From Orientallactaga sibirica (Eukaryota > Chordata > Mammalia > Rodentia > Dipodidae): a stretch of DNA of 64,000 nt. Positions 23,045 through 33,956 of this stretch are shown piece by piece. A model generated the notes under the pieces. That model was not told the origin of the DNA and made no database searches. It saw only the letters and a list, made by a program, of their open reading frames with translations. Positions within the stretch are counted from its first letter, which is position 1. The number at the start of each line of letters is the position of its first letter. A program made the translations under genes and the position numbers. Location of the stretch: contig JAEOAD010000012.1 of NCBI GenBank assembly GCA_036365145.1, forward strand, positions 46,011,001 to 46,075,000, in the 5' to 3' direction.

Positions 23045-23207
23045 TGGGCGGGAGAGCTGGCTCATCAGTTAAGTTGCTTGCCTGCAAAGCCTAACAACCT
23101 GGGTTTAATTCCCCCAGTACCCACGTAAAGCCAGATGCACAAAGTGGCACATGCTTCTGGAGTTCATTTGCAATGGCTAGATGCCCTGTCATCCCCATTC
23201 ATTCATA

Positions 23208-23245
<38 letters not shown>

Positions 23246-23280
23246 CTTTCTGTCTCACTCTGCTTTCAAATTTAAAAAAA
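23045..23280 (+). repeat. tRNA-headed SINE
   Basis: (TC)n run 23213-23240. Confidence 0.88.
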
Positions 23281-23299
23281 AAAATTTAATCACTTCTCA

Positions 23300-23468
23300 G
23301 CCAGGCGTGGTGGCGCATGCCTTTAATCCCAGCACTCGGGAGGCAGAGGCAGGAGGATCGCCATGAGTTCAAGGCCACCCTGAGACTACATAGTGAATTC
23401 CAGGATTCCAGGCCAGCCTGGACTAGAGTGAAACCCTACCTCAGAAAACCAAAAAAAAAGAAAAAAAA
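23300..23468 (+). repeat. B1-type SINE
   Basis: Carries an 8-base local duplication (ATTCCAGG twice). Confidence 0.92.
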
Positions 23469-24069
23469 ATCACCTTCTCTAAGAGAGTTCCCCCAATTAA
23501 ATGATGGCTTGCCTCTTCCCTGGCTCAATCTTCCTTATCACCTCACTGCTTATACCTACTTTGGACAAATTATCACATATTCCTTTTGTTCTCCAGCTAC
23601 ATATCTGAAACTACATTATTAAAATTCAATTGCTATTAAGTATTAGAGATGCAATGATGTGTAAAACAGATATTACTGCTATCACAGACAGTTTACATTG
23701 TCTGGAACTGTAACAGGTAAAAATAACAAAAGACCTTAAGGTATGATGTTTCAGGTCAAGGATTTCTTCAAGGTCGCTAAAGAAGCTTTCTTCCTTTGCA
23801 AGATTGACATGTTTTGAATTTAAAAAAAAATCCCTATTATGTCTTCCACAGGAGATCTTTGATGTCATGCCTTTGTAAAAGCATATGAAGGGTAGAGACT
23901 ATGCTGGGAAGAATAGATTTAAAAATCTCTCAGGTCCTTATATACAGATACAAAATCTGCACATATTAGTCCACATGTCCCATCCATAAGAAAACTCTTT
24001 TGTCAGCTACAACTGCTCTAACCAAGCACCTCTCAGTCATCTTCATTAAAAGTATAATCCTCAGAGGCT

Positions 24070-24423
24070 TTTGATCCAGGCCAGGACTCATTCAGTAGCC
24101 CAGGCCTCAAACTCAAGGCAATCACTCTGCCTCATCTTTCCCAAGTGTGGGAATTACAGGTATGAACCACCTCACTCAGAGGCTTTAAGTTACTTCTCAT
24201 TTGTAGGCCATATTTTTAATATTTTTTATTTATTTGAGGGGGGGCAGAGAAAGAGAGGAGGAGGGAGAGAATGGATGTGCCAGGGCCTCCAGCCAATGCA
24301 AATAAACTCCAGATGCATGTACCACCTTGTGCATCTGGTTTACATGGGTCCTGGAGAATTGAACCTGGGTCCTCTGGCTTTGCAGGCAAGCGCCTTAACC
24401 ACTAAGCCATCTCCCCAGCCCTA
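24070..24423 (-). repeat. Old reverse B1 and reverse tRNA-headed SINE
   Basis: 24070-24180 and 24211-24423. Confidence 0.8.
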
Positions 24424-24694
24424 TAGGTCATATTTATAAGAAAAAGTATGGCCTATATTTTCTATATTTGAATTGCCTGGTATTTCAAAATCAATGTCAT
24501 TTGTGTTTTCAATTTTGGATACAATATAAATATCAAAATATAATGCTTCAAGTATTACTATTAGGATGTTTTCTAAGATAATATAAGAAAATTACATCTA
24601 AATGTCAATTCCTTATCTTCCATGTTTCAAATGTCTAAGTTCCATAAATGTGTTATAAGAAACTAATTTAATTGCTTTTAAAATGCACTAACAA

Positions 24695-24870
24695 AGCAGC
24701 GCATGGTGGACATTCCTGCAATCCCAACACTCAGGAGGCTGAAGCAGGAGGATTTCAGCAAGTTCTGAGGCCAGCCTGAGCAACATAGTGAGTACCATGC
24801 CAGGTAGGCTACAGAGTGAGACCCTGTCTCAATAAAAATAAAACTCTACCTGAAAAAAAAAAAAAAAAAG
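24695..24870 (+). repeat. Old B1-type SINE
   Basis: CAGCGCATGGTGGACATTCC head, AAAAATAAAA tail. Confidence 0.65.
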
Positions 24871-24954
24871 AGTATTCTCTGCCAATTCAAAGATTCAGTA
24901 ACTATTAGGATTCAATGAAAGAAAAAAAACCATGACCATTCTGAATTAAACAGG

Positions 24955-25060
24955 CATTTCTAGGCACCTGTGTTGAGCTTTGTGGCTCAAACTGTTCACA
25001 TGGAATTTGACCTCAACAACTTAATCTCCATAATTAAAGACCTAAAAGGTAGGTCTTAAA
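24955..25060 (-). repeat. Possible MIR relic, reverse
   Basis: TAGGCACCTGTGTTGAGCTT and CCTCAACAACTTAATCTCCA resemble reversed MIR. Weak. Confidence 0.4.
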
Positions 25061-26400
25061 TTTCATCTATTCTCTTAACTAGCACAGTGAACATGAGTAT
25101 TTTAGTTGTTCTATGCATAGTTGCCTTCAAAGGAAAACAGTAACATAATGGAAATTAGGTGTACTTTTAACAGGGCACTTTTTTAAGTTGCATGATCTTT
25201 TACTCTTTCTTCTCCAAACTGTTTTCGGAAACGAGCATGATTTTAATAATGTCACTGCAGAACGGGTTCTAGCGAGCGGAGCATCTCTGCACGCTCAAGT
25301 TTGGGTGAAACTCTGCAGGGTAGAGAAAACCGAACAGGCAATTTACCTGTTCCTCCACAATTCTTGCTCACTGGAATCTTTAGGGAGGCAAAAACTGCTT
25401 TAAACGATTATCTGAAACGATCTGAAGTAGTACTAATTTGGGACTGAGTTTCAGGTGTTTAAAAGAAAAAAAAATGGCCATAATGAAGGTTTCTAGTACT
25501 GCTTAGGAGTCATTTAAGTCTTCCTGCAGCCGAAAGATAAACACTTCACTAAATTACTTAAGACAAATGGGCCTTTTAATCACCATTTACCTAAGTTTTC
25601 CCATCTGTTTAACGAAGAACCCAAGTTACTTATTACTTCAGACACATTTAGGGAAAAACGGAATTAGATTATGTACCACAACGCAGATGTGTTCAATGAC
25701 TTTTGTGAATGGAAAAAAAGAAAAAAAAATCTGCCTATGATGTTGCTTCGCCTCAGCCCTTGCAGAGTGGATTGCTCAATGAACCGAGAGCATGCTCCAT
25801 GCGAAACTCCCCGCAACCTCTCGAGAGCTTTCGAAGCACACGTGAAATTTCAGAGTACAGCAAAAGACCTCCGCCTTTCCTTCTGGGGGAAGGGGAACTG
25901 AGATGTAGAGGACACCACCGTGCTTCTCGGCCAACCCCTCTCTTCTCTCTCTGCAAAGGCGGGCGCGGTCTGCAGCGCGCGGCACAGCCGTCGCGGGAGG
26001 CTGTCACAGGAAAAGCCGAGCTCAGCCTGCACCGCACCGCACGACAAAGCGCCAGCTCTCCCGGGCCCGGGGCGGCGGCGGGGGACGGGGGAAAGGGGAA
26101 GAGGGCTTCCGGCCATCCGCCTTGTCAAACTTCGGGAGGGGCACGACCCTCAGGACCACCGGAATGCCTAGCCGCCACCACCACCCCCCCTCCCGCGGTG
26201 GGCCCCGAAACCCTCCACCATGGCCAGCCTTTGCCATGCAGCCCCTCCCCAACACCGCACTCCGAAAGGGACAAAGGAGCCCGAGAGGAAGTGGAGGGCG
26301 CGGGCCGATCGGGAGTCCCCCACGGCCCGAACGGGGAGCGCGGTCAGCCGGCCGGCTGCCAACCCGCAGCGCCCTCCGTTCCGGGCTCGGCGACACTCAC

Positions 26401-26850
26401 CGGTGCGTGGAGGTGGCACGCGGGGAGCCGCTTCCTCACACAGCCGGGAGACGGCGGGGTCCCGGGCCCTCCACGCGCCGGTCGGCTCGAACCCCCAACT
26501 TCGCCTGGATCGCGGTCGCCCGGAGGCAGGTGCAAGCGAGCCAGCGAGCCGAGGCGGGAGGGCGCGGGGAAGCTGCCGCCCGCGGGGGGAACTCGGCCCG
26601 AGCCCGGCGCAAACTCCGCTCCGCCCGCGCTGGGTCCGCCGGCCAGGGCGGCTCCCTTCCTTTCCTTCCTTCCTGCCTTCCCTACCTCCCGCGGTCGGCG
26701 GCGACAACTGCCGCGGACAAGGGGGAAACGCTACCGCCGTTCGTGCTGCCGCTACCACCGCCGCCCTGCTGCGGGCACGTCGCAGCCGAATGTTGTCATC
26801 CGCCGCGACGCCGCCTTTCTGGGCACTCGGAGCCGCCACGATCCTTCACA
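26401..26850 (-). other. Putative first exon of a leftward gene (mostly 5' UTR)
   Basis: On the minus strand the sequence CACGCACCG|GTGAGTGTC fits the consensus 5' splice site, with the last exon base at 26401 and the intron GT at 26400-26399. Upstream on that strand is a CpG-island core. The first ATG, near 26797, opens only a 15-codon frame (MTTFGCDVPAAGRRW) and looks like an upstream ORF, so the translation start is probably in a later exon. The transcription start is not visible; 26850 is a guess based on the GC boxes just upstream. The gene is not recognised. Exon status rests on one splice signal plus the island. Confidence 0.5.
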
Positions 26851-26871
26851 TTCTAGCGCCCGCCCCCTCGA

Positions 26872-26906
26872 GGCCACGCCCCCGTCTGAGGCGCGGCCAC
26901 GCCCCC
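26872..26906. promoter_or_regulatory. Twin GGCCACGCCCCC boxes (SP/KLF type)
   Basis: The 12-base motif GGCCACGCCCCC occurs at 26872-26883 and again at 26895-26906, 23 bases apart. CACGCCCC is a KLF/SP binding core. The pair sits between the E-box and the presumed first exon. Confidence 0.5.
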
Positions 26907-26911
26907 TTCCC

Positions 26912-26921
26912 GTCACGTGAC
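26912..26921. promoter_or_regulatory. Palindromic GTCACGTGAC E-box (CLEAR/USF type)
   Basis: The ten bases GTCACGTGAC form a perfect palindrome inside the island, about 60-70 bases upstream of the presumed minus-strand exon. This is the textbook CLEAR element bound by TFEB/MITF proteins and is also an ideal USF site. Its position fits a proximal promoter element. Occupancy cannot be judged from sequence. Confidence 0.6.
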
Positions 26922-27063
26922 GCCGCGGCCGTCCTGCCGGCTGGGCGGGCGAGCAGGGCGCCGGGTCCGGCCGCGAGCGAGCGGAGCGCCCGCTGGAGCG
27001 TCCGTGCGCCCCTCCCTGCCGCCGGCTGGGGTGAAGCACGGTAGCGCCTGTGCACCCACCGCG

Positions 27064-27210
27064 ATGGCCTCGGGCCGTCATGCACAGCCGCGGGCTGGTC
27101 TTCGAGGCCGTCCGCACATCCGGCCCGTCCTCAGCCGAGGGGACCTCGGAACAGCTGCCCGGTCCCCGGCCGGCTCCGCAGACCCCAGGCCGGCGGAAGG
27201 TTCCGCCTGA
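27064..27210 (+). other. Short open frame in CpG island, coding status doubtful
   Basis: An ATG in good Kozak context (ACCGCGATGG) opens 48 codons beginning MASGRHAQPRAGL. A second, overlapping ATG at 27080 opens 50 codons in another frame. Both are arginine/proline-rich, as expected of random GC-rich sequence, and resemble no family I know. They could be upstream ORFs of a divergent transcript. Confidence 0.15.
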
Positions 27211-27250
27211 CACCGAGCCGGGCAGCGCGTGACGGCTTCTCGCCGGGGTT

Positions 27251-27851
27251 TTCTGTCGATCTCTCTTATTTATGTATTAGTTATTTATTTTGAGGAAACG
27301 GTGGTGTTGGTGTATTTGAGTCACGCTGGGATGAAAATAGTCTTAGCCCACCGAGGTTTGTCCTCAGTCTTGCTCGGGAATCCTTGGGCGGGTTTTACAG
27401 GGTGTTGGGTTGGTGGCAGTTTAAACAAATGCGTGGGAGTTTGGCTAGGCCCCCGATTTTGAAAATAAGACGTAATAATTGATTCCTCCTCCCTCCCGCC
27501 CCTCTCCAGTACCTCAACTCTTGGCTTCGTCCTTTCACTTTGTAACCAGGATCCCAGGAGCCCTTCCTCGTCTGAGCCTGCTGACAAAAATAAAAATATT
27601 TTTTTAAAAAAAAGGGTCCCAGAAAGCAAATTACAATAGAGAGATAAGAGCACAATGATGACTCTCCTGAACCAAGGAAGAAAGTGTTCTGTGATAAAGT
27701 TGGTTTTCTTGTTGCCCCTTCTGGCCCAAAAGCAAGGGTTTTGTTTCTGTATTTTGTTGTTGTTGTTGTTTTCTTGTGCAATTCTTATTACATTTTCTTC
27801 ATTAGAAGTCAGATGATGTTCTGACTACCTGCATACATAGAAATGAATAAG
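27251..27851. other. CpG-island shore, unique
   Basis: CpG falls off steadily; no repeat except a short TTG run near 27760. Confidence 0.5.
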
Positions 27852-28000
27852 CCAGCCGGGTGTGGTGGTACATGCCTTTAATCCTAGTGCTCCGGAGGCT
27901 GAGGTAGGAGTTCCATGAGTTCGAGACCACCGAGTCTACATAGTGAATTCCAGGTTACACTAGACTACAGCGAGACCCTGCCTCAAAAATATAAATGAAT
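27852..28000 (+). repeat. B1-type SINE
   Basis: First repeat right of the island. Confidence 0.88.
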
Positions 28001-28120
28001 GAATGAATAAGCCATATCTGGCCAATATAATTAGTATATTTCATAAGTTCCAAAACCTTACAGACTTAAAAGACTCGCTGTTAGTTTATGTTGCCCAAGA
28101 AAAATATACTGGTAATTAAA

Positions 28121-28246
28121 TTTGCCATGCCAGGATCTTTAAGACATGTTCTGAATTCAGTGATGTTACCATTTGAAAGACAACGAGAATTAGAATCTCA
28201 GAGATATTGTTATGAACTGGTTGGTGTTTCAGTGAGGAAAAGATTC
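28121..28246 (+). other. Open frame ending at a splice-donor-like site
   Basis: An open frame of about 100 codons runs 28088-28393 through non-repeat sequence. From the internal ATG at 28127 it reads through CYELVGVSVRKRFYQ to TACCAG|GTACTG. It resembles no family I know, and a chance ORF is the likeliest explanation. Confidence 0.15.
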
Positions 28247-28399
28247 TACCAGGTACTGTTCCGAAGTCTGAGAGATTGTATTTGTACTTCAGATAAACAT
28301 GAGGACAGTGTATTATTCTGTAAAGATGGTAACTTTAAAGTTGGCCAGCAGATTGAAACCTGTCTCCTATTTTCTCCAGCAATGGTTTTTTAGACTATT

Positions 28400-28608
28400 A
28401 CTGGGGGGGGCTTTTAGTTTTGGGGCTTGTTTGCAAAGCCTGCTGGCCTGGGTTCACTTCCCCAATTCCCACATAAAGCCATAATGCACAAAGAGGTGCA
28501 TGTGTCTTGAGTATGTAGCTGCCAAAGGCCCTGGCATACCTATTCTCTCTCTCATTAAAATATTTTTTAAAATTTTGAAGGCTTACTCTTTTAATGAGAT
28601 GAGCTACA

Positions 28609-28644
<36 letters not shown>

Positions 28645-28735
28645 CCCTGGCTAGCCTTGGACTTTCAGTAATCCTCCTGCCATTGTCACCCAAATGTTGA
28701 AATTACAGGTGTAAGCCACCATGCTGAGTTTATAA
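28400..28735. repeat. Truncated tRNA SINE, (TG)n and reverse B1 relic
   Basis: 28400-28570 forward; (TG)n 28607-28641; reverse B1 3' end 28642-28735. Confidence 0.7.
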
Positions 28736-29084
28736 AATAATATCTAAAAGATAAAAACTGCCTAATATATAAAAGGGGCAAAGATTATTTTGTGAAACTT
28801 TCACATCAGATGTCAGGAAGTTGGTAACAGTGTGTCCTGTGTTGTGATTTAAATTGTTTTTCTCACTGTGAGCTACAGTCAAATGGTTCTGAAGAAGAAT
28901 GCTCCTAGAACATTAGGTGACATGCAAATTACACCATCTCAACTGTTTCCCTGGTGCTTTTCTCTTACTGTGAGAACTGAGGCTAAATATCAGGAAAAGG
29001 CGGCAAGTTGCCTTGCCTAACCTACTCCTGGCTTGGCCTGGATTTCTTATAGAGTCATTTAAAAATCTAGCCATTTGTTGGGAG

Positions 29085-29190
29085 TAGGAAGCAGTGTACT
29101 AGAAACAAGGCCTATATTATAGACATAGCTAATTAGATATGTGACTAGATAAATTACTCTCTGCATTTCCAGTTCAGATAAAAGCAGGGA
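29085..29190 (+). repeat. Probable MIR relic
   Basis: GCTAATTAGATATGTGACTA and GATAAATTACTCTCTGCATT resemble the MIR core, with about one mismatch in three. Confidence 0.5.
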
Positions 29191-29317
29191 GCTGGGGGAC
29201 ATGTTCTAAGGAATGCTGCTCCACCTTTTTTGTTTCCTAGTAGATGATATTTACCTGGGAAACAAGCCCCTGCTATACCAAAGATTACACAGCTTTTTGA
29301 CAAACTAGCTATAGCTC

Positions 29318-29550
29318 TTTTTAAAAAGATTTTGTTTTATTTATTTGTTTGTTTGTTTATTTATTTATTTATTAGAGGCAGAGAAAGGGGGAGAGAGAGA
29401 ATGGGTGCGCCAGGGCCTCTAGCCACTGCAAACGAACTCCAGATGCATGCACCACCATGTGCACCTGGCTTACATGGGACCTGGAGAATCGAATAGAGGT
29501 CCATAGGCTTCACGGCCATGCGCCTTAACCACTAAGCCATCTCTCCAGCC
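29318..29550 (-). repeat. tRNA-headed SINE, reverse
   Basis: TTTATTTGTTTGTTTG tail variant. Confidence 0.9.
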
Positions 29551-29609
29551 CCTAGCTATAACTCTTTCAAGCTTCACTCAAAAGAGAGAGAGAGAGAAAT
29601 GTATTTGGA

Positions 29610-29761
29610 ACAGGAGTTCAAGGCCAGATTCAGCTACATAGTGAGTTTGAGGCCAGCCTGAGCTACGTGAGATCCTGTCTCAAAGAAACAAAATCATCCA
29701 GTGCAGGTAACTAGAGTAAAGACATTATTGGAAAGTATGTTTCAGTTTTCTGGGTTTTGTG

Positions 29762-29794
<33 letters not shown>

Positions 29795-30090
29795 TTGGTT
29801 TTTCAAGGTAGTTTTCTGTACCTGAATGTTAGTAATACTTTCCATGAATAACTAGTGATTTTTACATGCCACAACTGATTGCAACAAAATATTAATTCAC
29901 ATAGCTAGACCTAGGGGTTTAGGCCTATGATCTTAGCTACTCAGGAAACTGAGTTTGAGGAGGAATACAAATTAAAGGTCAGCCTGAGCAATATAATGAG
30001 ACCCTGCCTCTGTTGAGGGATGGAGTTATAGTTCAGTGGTGACATGTGCTGGGTCTTGGGTTTAATCCTTAGTACTGAAAAAAAAAATCA
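29610..30090 (+). repeat. Old B1, (TG)n, old B1 and ID-like SINE
   Basis: 29610-29692, TG run 29758-29793, 29902-30015, and ID-like 30014-30090 (TATAGTTCAGTGGTGACATG). Confidence 0.55.
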
Positions 30091-30480
30091 ATAAACTAGT
30101 GGAAAAAGATGATTTTCAGCTCCTTTAAGATCTACTATTCCATGATTACAGTAATTCAGCCTAATATGTCCAGTATAACAACAATGACGAGCTAAGTAAA
30201 ACAATCAGAGGTTATCCAAAGAATAATTGTATTGATTTAGAAATAGCAGAACAATGCAAAGGGAATGTGTATGTGCTAATAAACTATGGGCACGAAGACG
30301 TTGAGGCAAAGGGAAGTTGTTAAGGTCAAGGAGAATTACACCAGCTGATACTCTGAAACAATAATACTTAGCCACAGTGATTAACAGCAAAAGTGGCATG
30401 AGTTGAAGTTAAACAGATAATTGGGTGGATAGCCTTAGAAAAGTGTTTTTTGTTAAGAAACATTTTTTCAAAGTTTTTTT
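30091..30480. other. Unique block ending at the L1 target site
   Basis: The TTTTTTT|AAAAAT boundary at 30480/30481 is the presumed L1 cut. Confidence 0.4.
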
Positions 30481-30703
30481 AAAAATATATTTATTTGAGA
30501 GAGAGAGAGAATGGGCACACACTGGTTTACGTGGGTACTGGAAATCAAACCTGGGTCATTTAGTTTCACAGGCAAGCACCTTAACTGCTAAGCCATCTCC
30601 CCAGCCCCAAGAAACAATTTTAATACAGATTTAAGAACAAGCTTTAAAAGACAGGTGCTTTTTTTCTAGGTAGAGTTTCTCTCTACTCCAGGCCAATCTA
30701 GAA

Positions 30704-31573
30704 GAAGAAGACATCTCTTGCCTGAGAGGCAAGGTCACTGAGAAAGCAAGCTGGTGCTGAGCAGAAAACCTTCTCCCTGTAGACCAGCCAACTGAAAGCT
30801 GGAAAAAGCTGCACTGCATGCAGAGTATGGGAGACAGAAGTCATCAGCAGTGAAAACAGTGGACGCTGAATATTCAAATTTGGCCAGACAGGCCCAAAGA
30901 CTGAACGGGTGCAATAGTGGCATGTCTACTCGTGGGGTAACCAACTGCTCTATAATTGGACTGAAGGCCCTCTCTACGGGAGGGAATACATACCTGGTAC
31001 TGAAAAACCTAAGCAAAGTCTATGGTAGGTAAGGTCATAAGCCTTAGGGGTATAAAGCATGCCCATATCTAAATGTATATACTATTCCCACCAAGCTGCC
31101 CAGAAAATACTACACTTAATGCTCATATTCACATATTAATGCTACTCTCACTTCTGGTTAGAGAAGCTTCTCTTTTCAGATGGCGATGACCACTGGGATG
31201 ATCCAAAGGCAACATAGTGCTGAGAAGAAGGGATGGAGAAGTGCCCAGCACTGAAACATCTCTGTCACACCCTCCAAGGCTCAGGGATCATTGCGGAAGA
31301 GGGGCGGATAGAATGGAAGAGCCAAAGGAAGGGTACGACTCCTACAATGCAACTGCCCAGACAGAAATTGGCCTTGATATCCATGACCTTGCTGTGCCTA
31401 GCAATACCTCCGCAAGACCCTCATAGTAGAAGTAAAAGAGGATGACATCATATTAAAAAAAGAGACTAATGGAGAGAGGAGGGGATATGATGGAGAGTGG
31501 AGTTCTAAAGGGAAGGGGGAGGGGAGGGAAAATACCTTTGGTATGTAAGTATGTTTTGTTGTCAATAAATATT
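30704..31573 (+). mobile_element. 5'-truncated L1 3' end, array copy 1
   Basis: This has the characteristic 3' UTR order shared with the 36.8-37.5 kb copy: GAGAAGCTTCTCTTTTCAGA, a CATCTCTGTCACACCCTCC region, a purine-rich GGAGAGAGGAGGGG tract, then GTCAATAAATATT. The 5' edge is abrupt at a half-finished B1. The short open frames inside are not L1 ORF1 or ORF2. Confidence 0.85.
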
Positions 31574-31826
31574 AAAAATATATATATATATATATATTTA
31601 TTTATTTATTTATTTATTTGAGAGAGAGAGAGAATGGGCACACACTGGTTTACGTGGGTACTGGAAATCAAACCTGGGTCCTTTAGTTTCACAGGCAAGC
31701 ACCTTAACTGCTAAGCCATCTCCCCAGCCCCAAGAAACAATTTTAATACAGATTTAAGAACAAGCTTTAAAAGACAGGTGCTTTTTTTCTAGGTAGAGTT
31801 TCTCTCTACTCCAGGCCAATCTAGAA

Positions 31827-32698
31827 GAAGAAGACATCTCTTGCCTGAGAGGCAAGGTCACTGAGAAAGCAAGCTGGTGCTGAGCAGAAAACCTTCTCCC
31901 TGTAGACCAGCCAACCGAAAGCTGGAAAAAGCTGCACTGCATGCAGAGTATGGGAGACAGAAGTCATCAGCAGTGAAAACAGTGGACGCTGAATATTCAA
32001 ATTTGGCCAGACAGGCCCAAAGACTGAACGGGTGCAATAGTGGCATGTCTACTCGTGGGGTAACCAACTGCTCTATAATTGACTGAAGGCCCCTCTACGG
32101 GAGGGAATACATACCTGGTACTGAAAACCTAAGCAAAGTCTATGGTAGGTAAGGTCATAAGCCTTAGGGGTATAAAGCATGCCCATATCTAAATGTATAT
32201 ACTATTCCCACCAAGCTGCCCAGAAAATACTACACTTAATGCTCATATTCACATATTAATGCTACTCTCACTTCTGGTTAGAGAAGCTTTCTTTTCAGAT
32301 GGCGATGACCACTGGGATGATCCAAAAGGCAACATAGTGCTGAGAAGAAGGGATGGAGAAGTGCCCAGCACTGAAACATCTCTGTCACACCCTCCAAGGC
32401 TCAGGGATCATTGCGGAAGAGGGGCGGATAGAATGGAAGAGCCAAAGGAAGGGCACGACTCCCTACAATGCAACTGCCCAGACAGAAATTGGCCTTGATA
32501 TCCATGACCTTGCTGTGCCTAGCAATACCTCCGCAAGACCCTCATAGTAGAAGTAAAAGAGGATGACATCATATTAAAAAAAGAGACTAATGGAGAGAGG
32601 GAGGGGATATGATGGAGAGTGGAGTTCTAAAGGGGAAGGGGGGAGGGGAGGGAAAAATACCTTTGGTATGTAAGTATGTTTTGTTGTCAATAAATATT
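31827..32698 (+). mobile_element. 5'-truncated L1 3' end, array copy 2
   Basis: Almost base-for-base repeat of 30704-31573, with small indels (for example one base lost near 32082 and extra G runs near 32641). It was clearly copied as part of the tandem unit and not inserted separately. Confidence 0.85.
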
Positions 32699-32904
32699 AA
32701 AAATATATATATATATATATATTTATTTATTTATTTATTTATTTGAGAGAGAGAGAGAATGGGCACACACTGGTTTATGTGGGTACTGGAAATCAAACCT
32801 GGGTCCTTTAGTTTCACAGGCAAGCACCTTAACTGCTAAGCCATCTCCCCAGCCCCAAGAAACAATTTTAATACAGATTTAAGAACAAGCTTTAAAAGAC
32901 AGGT

Positions 32905-33185
32905 GCTTTTTTTCTAGGTAGAGTTTCTCTCTACTCCAGGCCAATCTAGAACTCACTCTATAGTCACAGGCTGGCCTTGAACTCCTTTGCTCTGCCTCCC
33001 AAATGCTGGGATTAAAGGCATGCACCACCACACCTGGCTCATTGTTGGTTTTTTTGAGACAGGATGTTATATGAACCAAACTGGCCTCATGCTCTGTGTA
33101 GTCAAGGATGACCTTTTACATCAGATCCCCCTGTTCCCACCTCGCTAGTGTTGGAATTACAGGCACATACAACCCCGCCCTGCCC
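32905..33185 (-). repeat. Reverse B1 and older reverse B1
   Basis: 32905-33041 is the complete version of the B1 cut short in X1 and X2; 33046-33185 is old. Confidence 0.85.
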
Positions 33186-33229
33186 TCCATTCACTACTAC
33201 ATCAACAACTTACAATGTGTAACCCCGCA

Positions 33230-33605
33230 TTGTAATTTAAAAATGTGTTATAATTCCCATTTTCTATGTTAAATAATCTACAAGTCAGCTGTGCTTAACT
33301 TCAAGAATATTTTTACCATGCCCCAATGTCCTCTGTTAGACATGGGTTTTGAAGTTATTTCTCCATTCCCTATATAATAAGTGTGCTGTTGAACATATGG
33401 AGACTTAAAAACGTATCCGCTAACTAGAGAAGGGTAAGTCACCCCAACATGCTTAACCTGAAGGCCGATCCCTCTGCTGACCTCCAAGAGCACGAAGATG
33501 AGCCCCCCCACCGGCACCTTCGTTCACACCACTCCGTACGGCATGTTCAGGCCAAAATGAGCAGCAAATTGCTAACCAACAATCATTAAATGCCCAAGAA
33601 GTGTT
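33230..33605. other. Unidentified block with local CpG clustering
   Basis: CG dinucleotides reappear (GGCCGATCCC, CACCGGCACCTTCG, CTCCGTACGGC) in otherwise CpG-poor DNA. The minus strand is open for 79 codons from 33517. It may be a retrocopy fragment, but I cannot name a parent. Confidence 0.3.
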
Positions 33606-33639
33606 TCATTACGAATAACTTTTATTTGTTTATTAATTT

Positions 33640-33955
33640 TGTATTTGTGTGTTAATGTGTAATGTACCATGTGGTGTGTGTAGTGCATGCACATGTATGT
33701 GCCCTTGCTGTGCTCTAGGCTCGCCTGCTTCCACCTGGGCTTGTTTTGAGCCAGTCTCTTCTTTTCCAGTTTCTTGAGTTTGCAGGGCTCTGCTGATCTC
33801 TGCTCCCCTACAGGACTGCAGATACACACACCCCTGACCATGCCCAGCTGTTTAGTGGGTTCTAGCGATTTGAACACAGGTAGTCTCAAGCCCCCTCAGG
33901 CCCTCAAGTTGGCATAAGAAGTACACTTAACGGCTGAACCATCTCTCCAGCCCAA
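33640..33955 (-). repeat. Composite tRNA/B-type SINE, reverse
   Basis: Ends GGCTGAACCATCTCTCCAGC; middle has the CATGCCCAGCTGTTTAGTGG segment. Confidence 0.6.
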
Positions 33956-33956
33956 C

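Larger units (their letters stand above)
25750..27250. promoter_or_regulatory. CpG island promoter
   Basis: This is the only stretch where CG dinucleotides are dense and base composition swings to GC-rich; everything around it is AT-rich and CpG-poor. It contains repeated GC/KLF-type boxes, an E-box palindrome, a strong minus-strand splice donor at 26401/26400 and no SINE. CpG islands of this size normally mark housekeeping-type promoters, often bidirectional. The minus-strand donor implies a gene running left. On the plus side donors are weaker (for example CACG|GTAGCG near 27041), so a divergent noncoding transcript is possible but unproven. The core lies about 25950-27230, with shores on both sides. 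Long open frames on both strands here are a by-product of GC richness. Confidence 0.9.
30481..32951 (+). repeat. Tandem array: three target segments alternating with two L1 fragments
   Basis: Segment X (a reverse tRNA-headed SINE, about 70 bases of spacer and the first part of a reverse B1) occurs at 30481-30703, 31574-31826 and 32699-32951. Between the copies lie two nearly identical L1 3' fragments (30704-31573 and 31827-32698). The period is about 1123-1125 bases. Only after the third X does the B1 continue normally (32952-33041). Copies differ at only a few bases plus longer TA and TTTA runs in X2 and X3, so the duplication is recent. X1 begins at TTTTTTT|AAAAATAT, which fits an L1 endonuclease cut. 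Confidence 0.9.

Noticed and set aside
26168..26839. 223-codon minus-strand frame in the island
   Set aside because: It starts at GTG, not ATG, reads through the strong splice donor at 26401 and resembles no protein family.
25709..26920. 403-codon plus-strand open frame across the CpG island
   Set aside because: Composition is arginine/proline/glycine-rich in all frames and both strands are open at once. This is a GC-content effect, and the frame runs through the promoter and the minus-strand donor.
31217..31426. Open frames repeated in the 31-32 kb array and at 37267
   Set aside because: They recur because they lie in L1 3' UTR copies; they are not L1 ORF1 or ORF2, and translations differ between copies through frameshifts.
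30481..32951. Possible CRISPR-like or satellite array
   Set aside because: Only two to three units of about 1.1 kb made of known retroposons; no short repeats with unique spacers.
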